Source: Mycobacterium xenopi (lineage in GTDB: Bacteria; Actinomycetota; Actinomycetes; Mycobacteriales; Mycobacteriaceae). From it: a stretch of 64,000 nt of DNA. The position numbers were made by a program, and so were the translations under genes. The DNA lies in NCBI RefSeq assembly GCF_009936235.1, contig NZ_AP022314.1, positions 434,001 to 498,000 of the forward strand, given 5' to 3'. Positions 8,148-16,734 of this stretch are shown in pieces. A model generated the notes under the pieces. It did not search any database. It was not told where the DNA came from and saw only the letters and a program-made list of their open reading frames with translations. Within the stretch, counting starts at the first letter, position 1. Every line of letters starts with the position of its first letter.

Positions 8148-9161
8148 ATGACCCGATTTGGCTATACGTTGATGACGGAGCAAAGCGGTCCCAAAGACCT
8201 TGTGCAGTACGCGATTTCAGCCGAAGAGCGAGGTTTCGACTTCGAGGTCTGCAGTGATCACTTCTCGCCGTGGCTGGCGTCGCAGGGACACGCACCCAAC
8301 GCCTGGACGGTGCTGGGTGCAGTGGCACACGCCACCGAACGCGTCGAGCTCTACACCTACGTGACCTGCCCGACGATGCGTTATCACCCGGCGGTCGTCG
8401 CTCAGCAGGCGGCAACCCTGCAGATCCTCGCCGACGGCAGGTTCACCCTGGGGGTGGGCAGCGGCGAGAACCTCAACGAGCATGTCGTCGGCAAGGGCTG
8501 GCCGACGGTCGTGCGCCGCCAGGAGATGCTGCGCGAAGCCATTCAGATCATTCGCGCGTTGCTGTCCGGCGTGCTGGTCAACTGGCGCGGCGACTACTAC
8601 CAGGTGGACTCGGCCCGGCTGTGGGACCTGCCTGAGGTGCCGGTCGACATCGCGGTCGCGATGGGCGGCAAGAAGGCGATCGAGAAGCTCGGCACCGATG
8701 CCGACCATCTGATCGCGGTGGAGCCCAACGGCGAACTCGTCGCCGGGTGGCATTCAACGCGGCAGGCCAGCGGCCTGGCCGGCGGTGGTCGCGTGGTCGG
8801 CCAGATACCGGTGTGCTGGGACCCGGACCGCGATGTCGCTGTGCACCGCGCCCACGACCAGTTTCGCTGGTTCGGCGGCGGATGGAGCGTCAACGCGGAC
8901 CTGCCCACCACGGCCGGATTCGCCGGCGCCACGCAGTTCGTGCGCCCGGAGGACGTCGCCGACGCCATCCCGTGCGGGCCGGACCTGGACGCGATCGTCG
9001 ACGCGGTGCGCCCGTACTGGGAAGCCGGTTTCACCGATGTCGCCGTCGTGCAAATCGGCGGCGAGTCTCAGGACCTCTTCCTCAAGGAGGCCGCCGAACC
9101 GCTGCTTACCGCGCTGCGCAACGCATCTGGCAACGGCAGCGCTGAGGACCAACAAGCCTGA
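8148..9161 (+). CDS. F420-dependent LLM-class oxidoreductase (TIGR03557-like)
   Basis: 337 residues with a luciferase-like TIM barrel. It starts TRFGYTLMTEQ, and has DFEVCSDHFSPWLASQGHAP near 30-50, TCPTMRYHPAVVAQQAATLQ near 75-95 and GRFTLGVGSGENLNEHVVG near 102-120, all typical of deazaflavin (F420) users such as the glucose-6-phosphate dehydrogenase group. The substrate cannot be told from sequence. The ATG at 8148 begins the conserved region. It is followed after 19 bases by the DJ-1/PfpI gene on the same strand. H37Rv lacks this gene at this locus. Confidence 0.88.
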   Translation: MTRFGYTLMTEQSGPKDLVQYAISAEERGFDFEVCSDHFSPWLASQGHAPNAWTVLGAVAHATERVELYTYVTCPTMRYHPAVVAQQAATLQILADGRFTLGVGSGENLNEHVVGKGWPTVVRRQEMLREAIQIIRALLSGVLVNWRGDYYQVDSARLWDLPEVPVDIAVAMGGKKAIEKLGTDADHLIAVEPNGELVAGWHSTRQASGLAGGGRVVGQIPVCWDPDRDVAVHRAHDQFRWFGGGWSVNADLPTTAGFAGATQFVRPEDVADAIPCGPDLDAIVDAVRPYWEAGFTDVAVVQIGGESQDLFLKEAAEPLLTALRNASGNGSAEDQQA

Positions 9162-9180
9162 TCCAACAAAGGAGCACAGC

Positions 9181-9741
9181 ATGTCCCATCATCAATTGCA
9201 GGGCAAGCGAATTGCGTTTCTCGCCGCCGACGGCGTGGAGAAAGTGGAGCTGGAGCAACCACGTGCGGTCCTGGAAGACGCGGGCGCGCACACCGAGTTG
9301 CTGTCGCTGAAAACCGGTGAGATTCAGGCACGCAACCATGACCTGGAGCCGGCGGGAACGGTTCGGGTCGATCGCGCGGTATCCGATGTGTCCGTTGACG
9401 AGTTCGACGCGCTGGTGCTGCCCGGCGGCACGGTGAATCCGGACAAGCTGCGGATGAACAGTTCCGCTGTTGCGTTCGTGCGCGACTTCGTCGGCTCCGG
9501 CAAGCCGGTCGCCGCGATCTGCCACGGCCCGTGGACCCTGGTGGAAGCCGGCGTGGCGGCCGGGCGCACGCTGACGTCGTATCAAAGCATCCGCACCGAC
9601 CTTCGTAACGCCGGTGCCAACGTCGTCGACGAAGAGGTCGTCGTCGACGGGAATGTGATCACCAGCCGCTCACCGCGCGACCTGCCGGCGTTCTGCTCGA
9701 CGATTGTCGAGAAGTTCGCGCACGCGCCCACTGGGGCGTAA
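9181..9741 (+). CDS. DJ-1/PfpI family protein (type 1 glutamine amidotransferase-like)
   Basis: 186 residues. The nucleophile elbow AAICHGPWTLVEA places the catalytic Cys at about residue 115 with His next to it, and an acidic partner is available in EKVELEQPR (about 20-28). LVLPGG lies near 79-84. The family includes proteases, deglycases and chaperones; PfpI/YhbO-like members are closest. AAAGGAG is well placed before the ATG. Being in one transcription unit with an F420 enzyme suggests a detoxification role, which is inference. Confidence 0.88.
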   Translation: MSHHQLQGKRIAFLAADGVEKVELEQPRAVLEDAGAHTELLSLKTGEIQARNHDLEPAGTVRVDRAVSDVSVDEFDALVLPGGTVNPDKLRMNSSAVAFVRDFVGSGKPVAAICHGPWTLVEAGVAAGRTLTSYQSIRTDLRNAGANVVDEEVVVDGNVITSRSPRDLPAFCSTIVEKFAHAPTGA

Positions 9742-9781
9742 ATCCTGCCGGACGGTTTCAACCCCGCGGTTTACGGGCATA

Positions 9782-9801
9782 GTCACGGCTGAAGCCGTGA
9801 C
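9782..9801. promoter_or_regulatory. 20-bp palindrome upstream of the methyltransferase gene
   Basis: GTCACGGCT and AGCCGTGAC form a perfect 9-bp inverted repeat around GA. It lies 40 bases after the DJ-1 stop and 28 before the chosen methyltransferase start. It could be a repressor operator (length and symmetry suit TetR-type dimers) or an RNA hairpin with a UGAA loop. No U-tract follows, so a classical terminator is less likely. Confidence 0.4.
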
Positions 9802-9829
9802 CGCCGCGGCGACGACTCGAAAGGCCCAC

Positions 9830-10522
9830 GTGACCACCAGTTACGCCGCCCCCGGCGATTTCAGGACTGCCGACCGGGTATATCCACCGCAACATGATTC
9901 GCTTCTGCTCATCGACGCGATGGAACGCAGTGCCCTGGTGCCGGGTCGTCGCGTGCTCGACTTGTGCACCGGCAGTGGGGTGGTCGCCATCGCTGCGGCC
10001 GAACTGAATGCTGCCAGCGTCACCGCATTCGATATCTGCCCGCACGCGGTGCGGTGTTCTCGGGGCAATGCGGTGGACGCTGGGGTCGACGTCGACGTTC
10101 GCGAAGGGTCGTGGACTGGCGCGCTTGGCTGTGCGCCGTTCGACGTGATCGTGTCCAATCCGCCCTATGTGCCCACCCCGCCGGTCGACGACTCCCGCTA
10201 CATCGACTCCGCCGCCGGTCCGTCGTGGGCGTGGAACGCCGGTCCCGACGGGCGACTCGTGCTCGATCCACTGTGCGCTTTGACGTCAAACCTGTTGTGC
10301 GACGGCGGTTCCATGCTGCTGGTGCAGTCGGTGATCGCCGATGCCGAACGCTCGCTGGACATTCTGCAGTCGCACGGGTTGAGCGCAGATATCGTGGCGT
10401 CGCAGTGGATTCCGTTCGGCCCGGTGCTGTCTGCGCGGGCTGGGTGGTTAGAGGACACCGGTCGGGTGCCGCGTGGGTGCCGCGAAGACGAACTGGTCGT
10501 GATCCGGGCGGACAAGCCATGA
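9830..10522 (+). CDS. HemK/PrmC-like methyltransferase
   Basis: 230 residues with a class I SAM fold. Motif I is VLDLCTGSGVVAIAAAE (about 43-59), motif II contains AFDICPHAV, and the N6-amide/adenine catalytic motif NPPY is at about 109-112 (VSNPPYVPTP). This is the HemK2/Mtq2-type arrangement found in enzymes that methylate Gln of release factors, but the true substrate is unknown. GTG 9830 has GAAAGG six bases upstream; GTG 9797 is possible but falls in the palindrome. It overlaps the CDGSH gene by four bases (ATGA), which argues for joint function. Confidence 0.85.
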   Translation: MTTSYAAPGDFRTADRVYPPQHDSLLLIDAMERSALVPGRRVLDLCTGSGVVAIAAAELNAASVTAFDICPHAVRCSRGNAVDAGVDVDVREGSWTGALGCAPFDVIVSNPPYVPTPPVDDSRYIDSAAGPSWAWNAGPDGRLVLDPLCALTSNLLCDGGSMLLVQSVIADAERSLDILQSHGLSADIVASQWIPFGPVLSARAGWLEDTGRVPRGCREDELVVIRADKP

Positions 10523-10734
10523 CCCGCGCCAAACCGACGCTGGTGCGCATGGTTGCCAACGGCCCGCTGCTGATTTCCGGTCCCGTGCGCATCGAAACGC
10601 CGGAGGGCGCCGTCGTGGAATCCGATCGATTCATGGTGGCCGTGTGCATGTGCCGGCGCAGCAAGAACTATCCGCTGTGCGACACCAGCCACCGGCAATG
10701 CCGGCGAGCGCTGTCAGCTCAGCGGACGTCGTAG
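10519..10734 (+). CDS. CDGSH-type iron-sulfur protein
   Basis: 71 residues. The 2Fe-2S ligand motif reads CMCRRSKNYPLCDTSH at about residues 44-59: three Cys and one His, with CDTSH in place of CDGSH. CDGSH proteins hold a redox-active and often labile [2Fe-2S] cluster. The ATG overlaps the methyltransferase stop. Its 3' end overlaps the convergent iron-enzyme gene by 21 bases, so the three genes are packed together. Possible roles are electron transfer to, or cluster supply for, the neighbouring iron enzyme; this is inference. Confidence 0.88.
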   Translation: MTRAKPTLVRMVANGPLLISGPVRIETPEGAVVESDRFMVAVCMCRRSKNYPLCDTSHRQCRRALSAQRTS

Positions 10735-11760
10735 CGACGTTTGGCCGGCCTTCCACGCCGCAACCATGGTGTCGGCCAAGCGGTTTTCCACGACAGCGTG
10801 GGCGCGCATCCCGAACACCACATCACGGTCCAGGCGCGGATCTGCGGCCACCAGGTCACCGACCACGTCGAGACGCACCACCTGTTCGTGCACCGCGTCG
10901 GCCTCGACGTGCTCGCGGTAAAACGCGACGCACGCTTGCGGCGCACCCAGCCGCTGCAGGGCCTGTACCAGTCGCCGCGATCCGGGAGGTGAGGTGATCT
11001 CCGTCGCCGCGAAATGGCCGATACACGCCCCGCGCAGCCAACGGTGCAGCCCGAACATCGACATCAGGTTCACGACCGCCAGCGACTCGGCGGGAACGGT
11101 GTCGAGATAACCCAGATACGTCGAATCCAATTCGGCTGCGGCCATCAAATCCGCGAAGAGTTGCTGGTGCAGGTGTGCACCGCGGCCAGCGCCGTACTCG
11201 TCGAACTCCACCGCGACGAATGCCGCCTTGGCTTGCCCGGTCAGGCGGGGGATCGCCCACGCGTGCGGGTCCCCCTCTTTGAGGTGATACAGCGAGCGAT
11301 GCACGAAGTATTCACGCATCTGCTCCCAGGTTCCGGTGTCGCGCAGATAATACGACGGACCTTCACCGACGACGGGTTCGATTGATAGAGCATCCATTTC
11401 GGCCATCGCTGTGTGGTCGGGGTCGATCGGCCCGACGTCGCGACGAATCCCGGAAAGAAAGACTCGCTCCAGTTGGGCGCGCAGGTGCAACAGCGCCGGA
11501 TGCCACTCCCAAGTGGGGTCCACGCCGGCGAAGCCCCGGTAGTGCAGCTCGTAGCACATGTACAACGCCAGCTGCAGATCAAGGCTGTAAGGGTCCGAAT
11601 CGCGGACCGAGGCGCCAACCCGGGTGAGCTGACCGCGGGGAGCGGGCTCGGTGAGACAGCGGCGAACCGCCATCGACAGCGGGCCGTGCGCCGCGGGAAG
11701 CGAAGGTTCGAGTTCGGTCACCGCACCAGTCACCCGGATCAGGTACCCCCATTTCGGCAC
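10714..11760 (-). CDS. Iron-containing redox enzyme, heme-oxygenase-like fold
   Basis: About 348 residues from GTG 11760, or 339 from GTG 11733; neither start has a clear ribosome site. The helical protein has likely metal-binding residues in LYMCYELHYRGF (about 67-78), REYFVHRSLYHLKEGDPHAW (about 149-168), and ACVAFYREHVEADAVHEQVV (about 293-312). This Glu/His-rich helical pattern matches the heme-oxygenase-like diiron oxidase/oxygenase group annotated as iron-containing redox enzymes. Substrate unknown. It begins 22 bases after the DUF4185 gene and converges on the CDGSH gene. Confidence 0.75.
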   Translation of the reverse strand: MPKWGYLIRVTGAVTELEPSLPAAHGPLSMAVRRCLTEPAPRGQLTRVGASVRDSDPYSLDLQLALYMCYELHYRGFAGVDPTWEWHPALLHLRAQLERVFLSGIRRDVGPIDPDHTAMAEMDALSIEPVVGEGPSYYLRDTGTWEQMREYFVHRSLYHLKEGDPHAWAIPRLTGQAKAAFVAVEFDEYGAGRGAHLHQQLFADLMAAAELDSTYLGYLDTVPAESLAVVNLMSMFGLHRWLRGACIGHFAATEITSPPGSRRLVQALQRLGAPQACVAFYREHVEADAVHEQVVRLDVVGDLVAADPRLDRDVVFGMRAHAVVENRLADTMVAAWKAGQTSLRRPLS

Positions 11761-11782
11761 CGGTCAAACGGGGTGGGGCTGC

Positions 11783-13227
11783 CTAGGGCAGCTCCGTGTG
11801 CATCAACATCACGTCGTATGCCGACCACAGCGACAAATTGAAGTACAGGTCTTTACCCGTCGACCAGGGATGCAGCATGGGCGCATAGATGCCGCCAGGC
11901 ATCTGGAACGACGATACGAGCACTTGCTCGGGGCTCCATGGCCCTTGCGGGGCAGGCGCGGTCCTTGCCACGACGTCGTTGCTGCCTCCGTTGGTGTAGA
12001 GCACCAGGTATTGCTTGAGGTAGTCGTTGTATTGGGCCGACATTTCACCCACAGGGCCGGGGAAAACCGGCGTCGCCGCACCGGGATTGTTGGGGACCCA
12101 TGCATTGTGGTCGCCGTTCCAGTACTGGTATTTGGTGACGTCCGGCACGAAGTTCGGGGGTACCCGCGCTAGAAAAGCCGGACCGCCGCGGCCGGACGGG
12201 GTTCCAAACGAGTAGATGTAGCCGTCCTTGCCGCGCATGAACGCGCCCATCTGAAAGTTCTCGTTTCCCGGAACATAGCGCGCGCCCGGCACGCTGTCCG
12301 GAGACGACGCGCGGACGGTCCCCGGATAGATCCCCCAGTTCTGGCCGTTGTCCGGCGACATCGCGATCGCTGAGTAGTTCGTCGACCATTCGCCGTCGCG
12401 GCCCCACTGCTTGATGGACATGAAGTTCATGTATTGCGTTCTGCCGATGGCGATGCCGGCGGTCGGAATCATTCCCTCCTGGGACGCCCACTTGATGCCC
12501 GGCAGCACCTGCTTGGAGAAGTTCGGTTGCTGCATGGGCGAGCCGGAGTATCTGTCGTTAGGAACGCCGGCCGGCACGGTGATTCCGTCGGACAGATTGC
12601 GGTCTTGGCTGCGGAACAGCACGTTGTAGCGCCATTGCTGGCCGCGCAGGCGGCAATAGCCGAAGGTGTCGCCGAAGGCCATGAGCACCTGACGGTTCAC
12701 GGGATCGCCGTTGTCCCAAAGGATTCCGAGGTCGGTCCCGGAGATGCCGAAACGGTCGAGGGTCTTGTTTGGGCCGTTGGGTCCGGTCACCCACTCGACA
12801 AGCGATGTCGGGGCGCCCGCAATGGAGGCGGGCGGCGCGGCTTCGGGCTGGCCCGGAGCCGCGTTCGGGTTCAACTGCGCCGCATTCGGGGGTTGCTGAT
12901 TACCCGCACCGGGCGGGTTGGGCCCGGGCGGGATCACCGCCGCTTGTTGACGCACCGGCGCTCTTGGGTGCAGCAGAGAAGAAATGAGCGGGCCCAACTT
13001 GGGCAGCGGTGCACGCTCGTTCGCGCCGAGGCGAGGCGCCCGGTCGGCGGGCGGACGACCGGCGCGGGCGGTGGCGCCGCTGGGGTGACGGCGGGAGGAT
13101 CGACGTTGGCTTCAGGGGCGCTGCAGGGCAGTGCGGCCGCCGGCGGCGCAGGGCCGGTGGCGACGATGAGCCCGACAGCGAGCGCCGACACCGCCGATAC
13201 CGACACAATTCGGGGAACCGGCGACAC
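11783..13227 (-). pseudogene. DUF4185 secreted protein, frameshifted near its N-terminus
   Basis: GTG 13227 with GAAAGG upstream starts a signal peptide (SAVSALAVGLIVATGPAP, cleavage near AAALP) and a Pro-rich linker. Within about 13010-13090 the frame shifts by one missing base; the rest (APLPKLGPLISSLLHP onward) continues to 11783. The main domain is DUF4185, with LDRFGISGTDLGILWDN, LMAFGDTFGYCR and repeated blade-like segments (for example YSGSPMQQPNF, GPVGEMSAQYNDYLKQYLVL) that suggest a five-blade propeller. Total length is one base short of a multiple of three. Function unknown; homologues in mycobacteria are secreted or surface-attached. True mutation and sequencing error are both possible. 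Confidence 0.8.
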
Positions 13228-13484
13228 GTCACACCTTTCAGTGGGGGCAAAACATCCCCCATCGACGTCAGCGGGCAACTGATGTGACGATAGTGATCAA
13301 AGAGGTTTTTGTGATCAGTGGGGTGCCAACCGGTACGGATCTGTGACCGCGTCGCAACCGAGGATTTCGCCGCGCCTCAGGCACACTTCTGCGTCGATCT
13401 TTCGGCCCTCCACACTCGGGGTTTGCTCCCCAAGTTGCCTGCTCGGAGGCCGGTTCTGTCAGGCGCCGAGGCTAGTATTCGCTC

Positions 13485-14840
13485 ATGCGTTCGAGCAGTC
13501 GTGAGGAGATCGTCGAGAAGTTCGACGCGCTGGAGGCAGCGCTGGACGCGGTGCTCGAATTGAGCTGCGATGCGTTGACCACCCCCGAGCGGTTCGCACT
13601 GGACCGCTGTGAGCGGGTGCGGTGTCGGCTGCCGGCCGTCGAGCATCCGTTGATCAACGAGATCGGCCGTCAGGCCAGCGCCGAAGAACTCGGCGGCAAG
13701 TTTCGCATGCGCTGGCCGAGTGGGTACTGGTCAGCCGAACCGAGGCCGCGCGGCGCATCCGCCAAGCCGCCGACCTGGGGCCACGCACCGCGCTGACCGG
13801 TGAACCGCTGCCGCCGCTGCTGGCCGCCACCGCTGCAGCCCAACGCGCAGGCAAGATCGGTGCCGAGCATGTGACGGTGATTCGCCGGTTTTGCCAAGCA
13901 GCTGCCCAGCTGGGTCGACCAGCCGACCCGCCAGCGCGCCGAAGCCCAATTGGCCCGCCAGGGATCCCAGTTTCGCCCGGACCAAGTGGTCAAGCTCGCC
14001 GACTGCATTAACCCCGACGGGATTTACACCGATGAGGATCGGGCCCGCCGCCGCGGGTTGACGCCGGGTAGCCAAGACGTCGACGGCATGAGCCCGATTC
14101 GGGGGTGGCTGACCCCCGAAGCCCGTGCCACCGTGGAAGCGGTGCTGGCCAAGCTCGCCGCCCCCGGCATGGCCACCCCGCCGACGAGGCGGCCTGCGTG
14201 GACGGCGCGCCCAGCCAAGCAAGCCATTGACGGCGACACCCGCTCGGGCGCGCAGCGCAACCACGATGCGCTCAACGCCGGGCTGCGGGCGCTGCTGGCC
14301 AGCGGAAAACTCGGTCAGCACAACGGGTTGCCCGCATCCATCGTCGTGACCACCACGCTCAGTGAGCTGGAGGCCGGCGCCGGCACAGCACTCACCGCCG
14401 GCGGGTCGCTGTTGCCGATGAGCGATGTGGCCCGCCTGGCTAGCCACGCCCATCACTATTTGGCGATCTTCGACAAAGGCCGCGCGCTAGCGCTATATCA
14501 CACCAAGCGCCTGGCTTCGCCCGCGCAGCGAATTGTGTTGTACGCCAAGGATCGCGGTTGTTCGGCACCCGGCTGCACGGTGCCTGCCTACTTCACCGAG
14601 GTGCACCACGTCACCGGTTACGCGAGATCCAAGACCACCGACGTCGACGACTTGACCCTGGCCTGCCGCGTCCAGCACCGCATCGTCCAGCCCGGCGGCT
14701 GGCGCACCCGCAAACGCAAAGACGGTCTGACCGAATGGATTCCACCACCGCATCTGGATCGCGGTCAGCCGCGGGTCAACTTCTTCCACCACCCGGAGAA
14801 ACTGCTCCGGGAGGGAGGAGACGACGAAGACCCTCCGTAG
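13485..14840 (+). pseudogene. 13E12-type DUF222/HNH endonuclease gene with two compensating frameshifts
   Basis: The gene starts at ATG 13485 with a TAGTAT -10 box six bases upstream. Three frame segments are needed to read it: MRSSSREEIVEKFDALEAAL onward, then HALAEWVLVSRTEAARRIRQ from about 13705, then KQLPSWVDQPTRQRAEAQLA from about 13892. The first change looks like a one-base deletion, the second like an extra T in the run 13889-13892, so total length stays 452 codons. The C-terminus has an HNH core (CSAPGCTVPAYFTEVHHV), with DLTLACRVQH where functional copies usually have a CxxHH-type ending. This family is repeated in mycobacterial genomes (REP13E12) and linked to mobile DNA. Confidence 0.85.
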
Positions 14841-14845
14841 GCTCC

Positions 14846-16648
14846 TCAGGTGCGGCTCTTGTCGCGGTGCGGCAGAAACTCCTGTGCCTTGACCTTGATG
14901 CCCTCGCGCAGGATTCCGAACGCATCCTCGTCGCCTTTGAGCACCGACATCGCAGCGGCCTTCATCTGGTCGAAGGTGGCATGCGGCGGCACCGGCGGAA
15001 TATTCGGGTCGCAATGCACGTCGAGCACCGTCGGGCGGTCAGCACCCAGTGCCTGATCCCACGCCGAGGCGATCTGACCGGGATCGGTCAACGTCGCCGA
15101 ACCCAAACCCAGGCTCGCGGCGAAACCGGCATAGTCGACATTCGGAATCGTCTGCGACTCAGCGAATTTCGGTGCACCTGCCATCGCACGCATCTCCCAG
15201 GTCACCTGGTTGAGGTCGTTGTTGTGCAACACAGCGACGACCAGCCTCGGGTCGGTCCATTCCTTCCAGTAGTGCGCGATCGTGATCAGCTCGGCCATCC
15301 CGTTCATCTGCATCGCGCCGTCGCCGGCGAACACGATCACCGGGCGGTCCGGGTTGGCGAACTTGCCGCCGATGCCGTAGGGCACGCCGGGGCCCATCGT
15401 GGCGAGATTTCCCGACAGCGAGCCGCGCATGTTGCCACGGAACTTTAGCTGTCGCGCATACCAGTTGGCCGAGGACCCAGAATCAGCGGTGACGATCGCG
15501 TTGTCGGGCAGCTTCGGCGACAGCTCGGCGAACAGCTTCATCGGGTTGATCGGATCAGCGGACACGTCGGCTTCCATCGCCATGGTTTCCCACCACCGCC
15601 GCACGTTCTTTTCCACGGCTTGGCGCCAGGAACGGTCAGACTTGCGCTGTATCAACGGGATCAGCGCGCGCAGCGTCGCCGCCGCGTCACCGACGAGGTT
15701 CACCTCGTTCGGATACCGCATGCCGATCAACGCCGGGTCGATGTCGATCTGCACGCCCCGGGCCTGGCCGAACGGCGGCAGGAACTGGGTATAAGGGAAA
15801 CTTGAGCCGACGGTGAGCAGCGTGTCGCAATCACGCATCAGCTCATAGCTGGGACGGGTGCCCAACAGCCCGATCGCGCCGGTTACCCATGGCAATTCAT
15901 CGGAGAGCACGTCCTTGCCGAGCAGTGGCTTGGCGACGCCGGCGCCAAGGATGTCGGCGATCTCGCTCACCTCCTGGATCGCCCCGCGTGCACCGCAGCC
16001 GACGAGCATGGCGACACGTTCTCCGGCGTTGAGCACGTCGGCGGCCCGCTGCAATCCTGTCTTCGACGGCTCGACGTCGGGCCACTCGAACCCCAGACTG
16101 GACGGCACCATCTTGAACTCGTGCGTCGGTGGGGAGTACTCCAGTTCCTGGACGTCGGCGGGGATGATCACCGCCGTCGGCGCGCGTCTGGTCAGTGCGG
16201 TGCGGATAGCGCGATCCAGCACATTGGGCAGCTGCTCGGGCACCGTCACCATCTGTATGTAGTCGCTGGCCACGTCTTTGTAGAGGCTCATCAAGTCGAC
16301 TTCTTGCTGATAGGAGCCGCCCATTGCGCTGCGGTTGGTCTGGCCGACGATGGCGAGCACCGGTACCCGGTCGAGCTTGGCGTCGTAAAGACCGTTGAGC
16401 AGATGGATTGCGCCGGGGCCAGACGTGGCGGCGCAGACCCCGATCCGGTCGCTGAATTTCGCATAGCCGACCGCTTCGAACGCGCACATCTCCTCGTGGC
16501 GGGCCTGCACGAATTTCGGTCGATTTTCCGCGCGGCCCCAAGCCGCCAGCAGGCCGTTGATCCCGTCACCCGCGTACGCGAAAACCTTCTCGATGCCCCA
16601 ATCGCGCAGGCGTTCCAACACGAAGTCGGCAACCGTAGCGCTTGCCAT
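14846..16648 (-). CDS. Thiamine-pyrophosphate enzyme, pyruvate oxidase/dehydrogenase (PoxB)-like
   Basis: 600 residues. The N-terminal PYR domain has VFAYAGDGINGLLAAW and the catalytic Glu in ARHEEMCAFEA (about 50). A central FAD/TPP-fold domain (about 190-330) contains AMLVGCGARGA. The C-terminal PP domain holds the TPP motif FAGDGAMQMNGMAEL ending at HNND. This suits PoxB-like enzymes that turn pyruvate to acetate and CO2, passing electrons to FAD and then quinone; a related acid decarboxylase remains possible. ATG 16648 has GGGAAGAGG upstream. It is absent from the equivalent position in H37Rv and lies beside an IS element. Confidence 0.82.
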   Translation of the reverse strand: MASATVADFVLERLRDWGIEKVFAYAGDGINGLLAAWGRAENRPKFVQARHEEMCAFEAVGYAKFSDRIGVCAATSGPGAIHLLNGLYDAKLDRVPVLAIVGQTNRSAMGGSYQQEVDLMSLYKDVASDYIQMVTVPEQLPNVLDRAIRTALTRRAPTAVIIPADVQELEYSPPTHEFKMVPSSLGFEWPDVEPSKTGLQRAADVLNAGERVAMLVGCGARGAIQEVSEIADILGAGVAKPLLGKDVLSDELPWVTGAIGLLGTRPSYELMRDCDTLLTVGSSFPYTQFLPPFGQARGVQIDIDPALIGMRYPNEVNLVGDAAATLRALIPLIQRKSDRSWRQAVEKNVRRWWETMAMEADVSADPINPMKLFAELSPKLPDNAIVTADSGSSANWYARQLKFRGNMRGSLSGNLATMGPGVPYGIGGKFANPDRPVIVFAGDGAMQMNGMAELITIAHYWKEWTDPRLVVAVLHNNDLNQVTWEMRAMAGAPKFAESQTIPNVDYAGFAASLGLGSATLTDPGQIASAWDQALGADRPTVLDVHCDPNIPPVPPHATFDQMKAAAMSVLKGDEDAFGILREGIKVKAQEFLPHRDKSRT

Positions 16649-16712
16649 CGCACACCTCTTCCCTAAGTCGCAGCCGGACGTCAAGAAGAGGTATTACCCA
16701 CCGGTTGATGGT

Positions 16713-16734
16713 CTTAGCCTGAATCCGTGGATGG
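16713..16734. repeat. Target duplication and left inverted repeat of the IS
   Basis: CTTAG (16713-16717) is the duplicated target; CCTGAATCCGTGGATGG (16718-16734) is the left end, 154 bases past the transposase stop. Confidence 0.88.

Noticed and set aside
13287..13320. Two TGATCA motifs as a regulator site
   Set aside because: Only a short palindrome occurring twice; no known regulator or spacing supports it.
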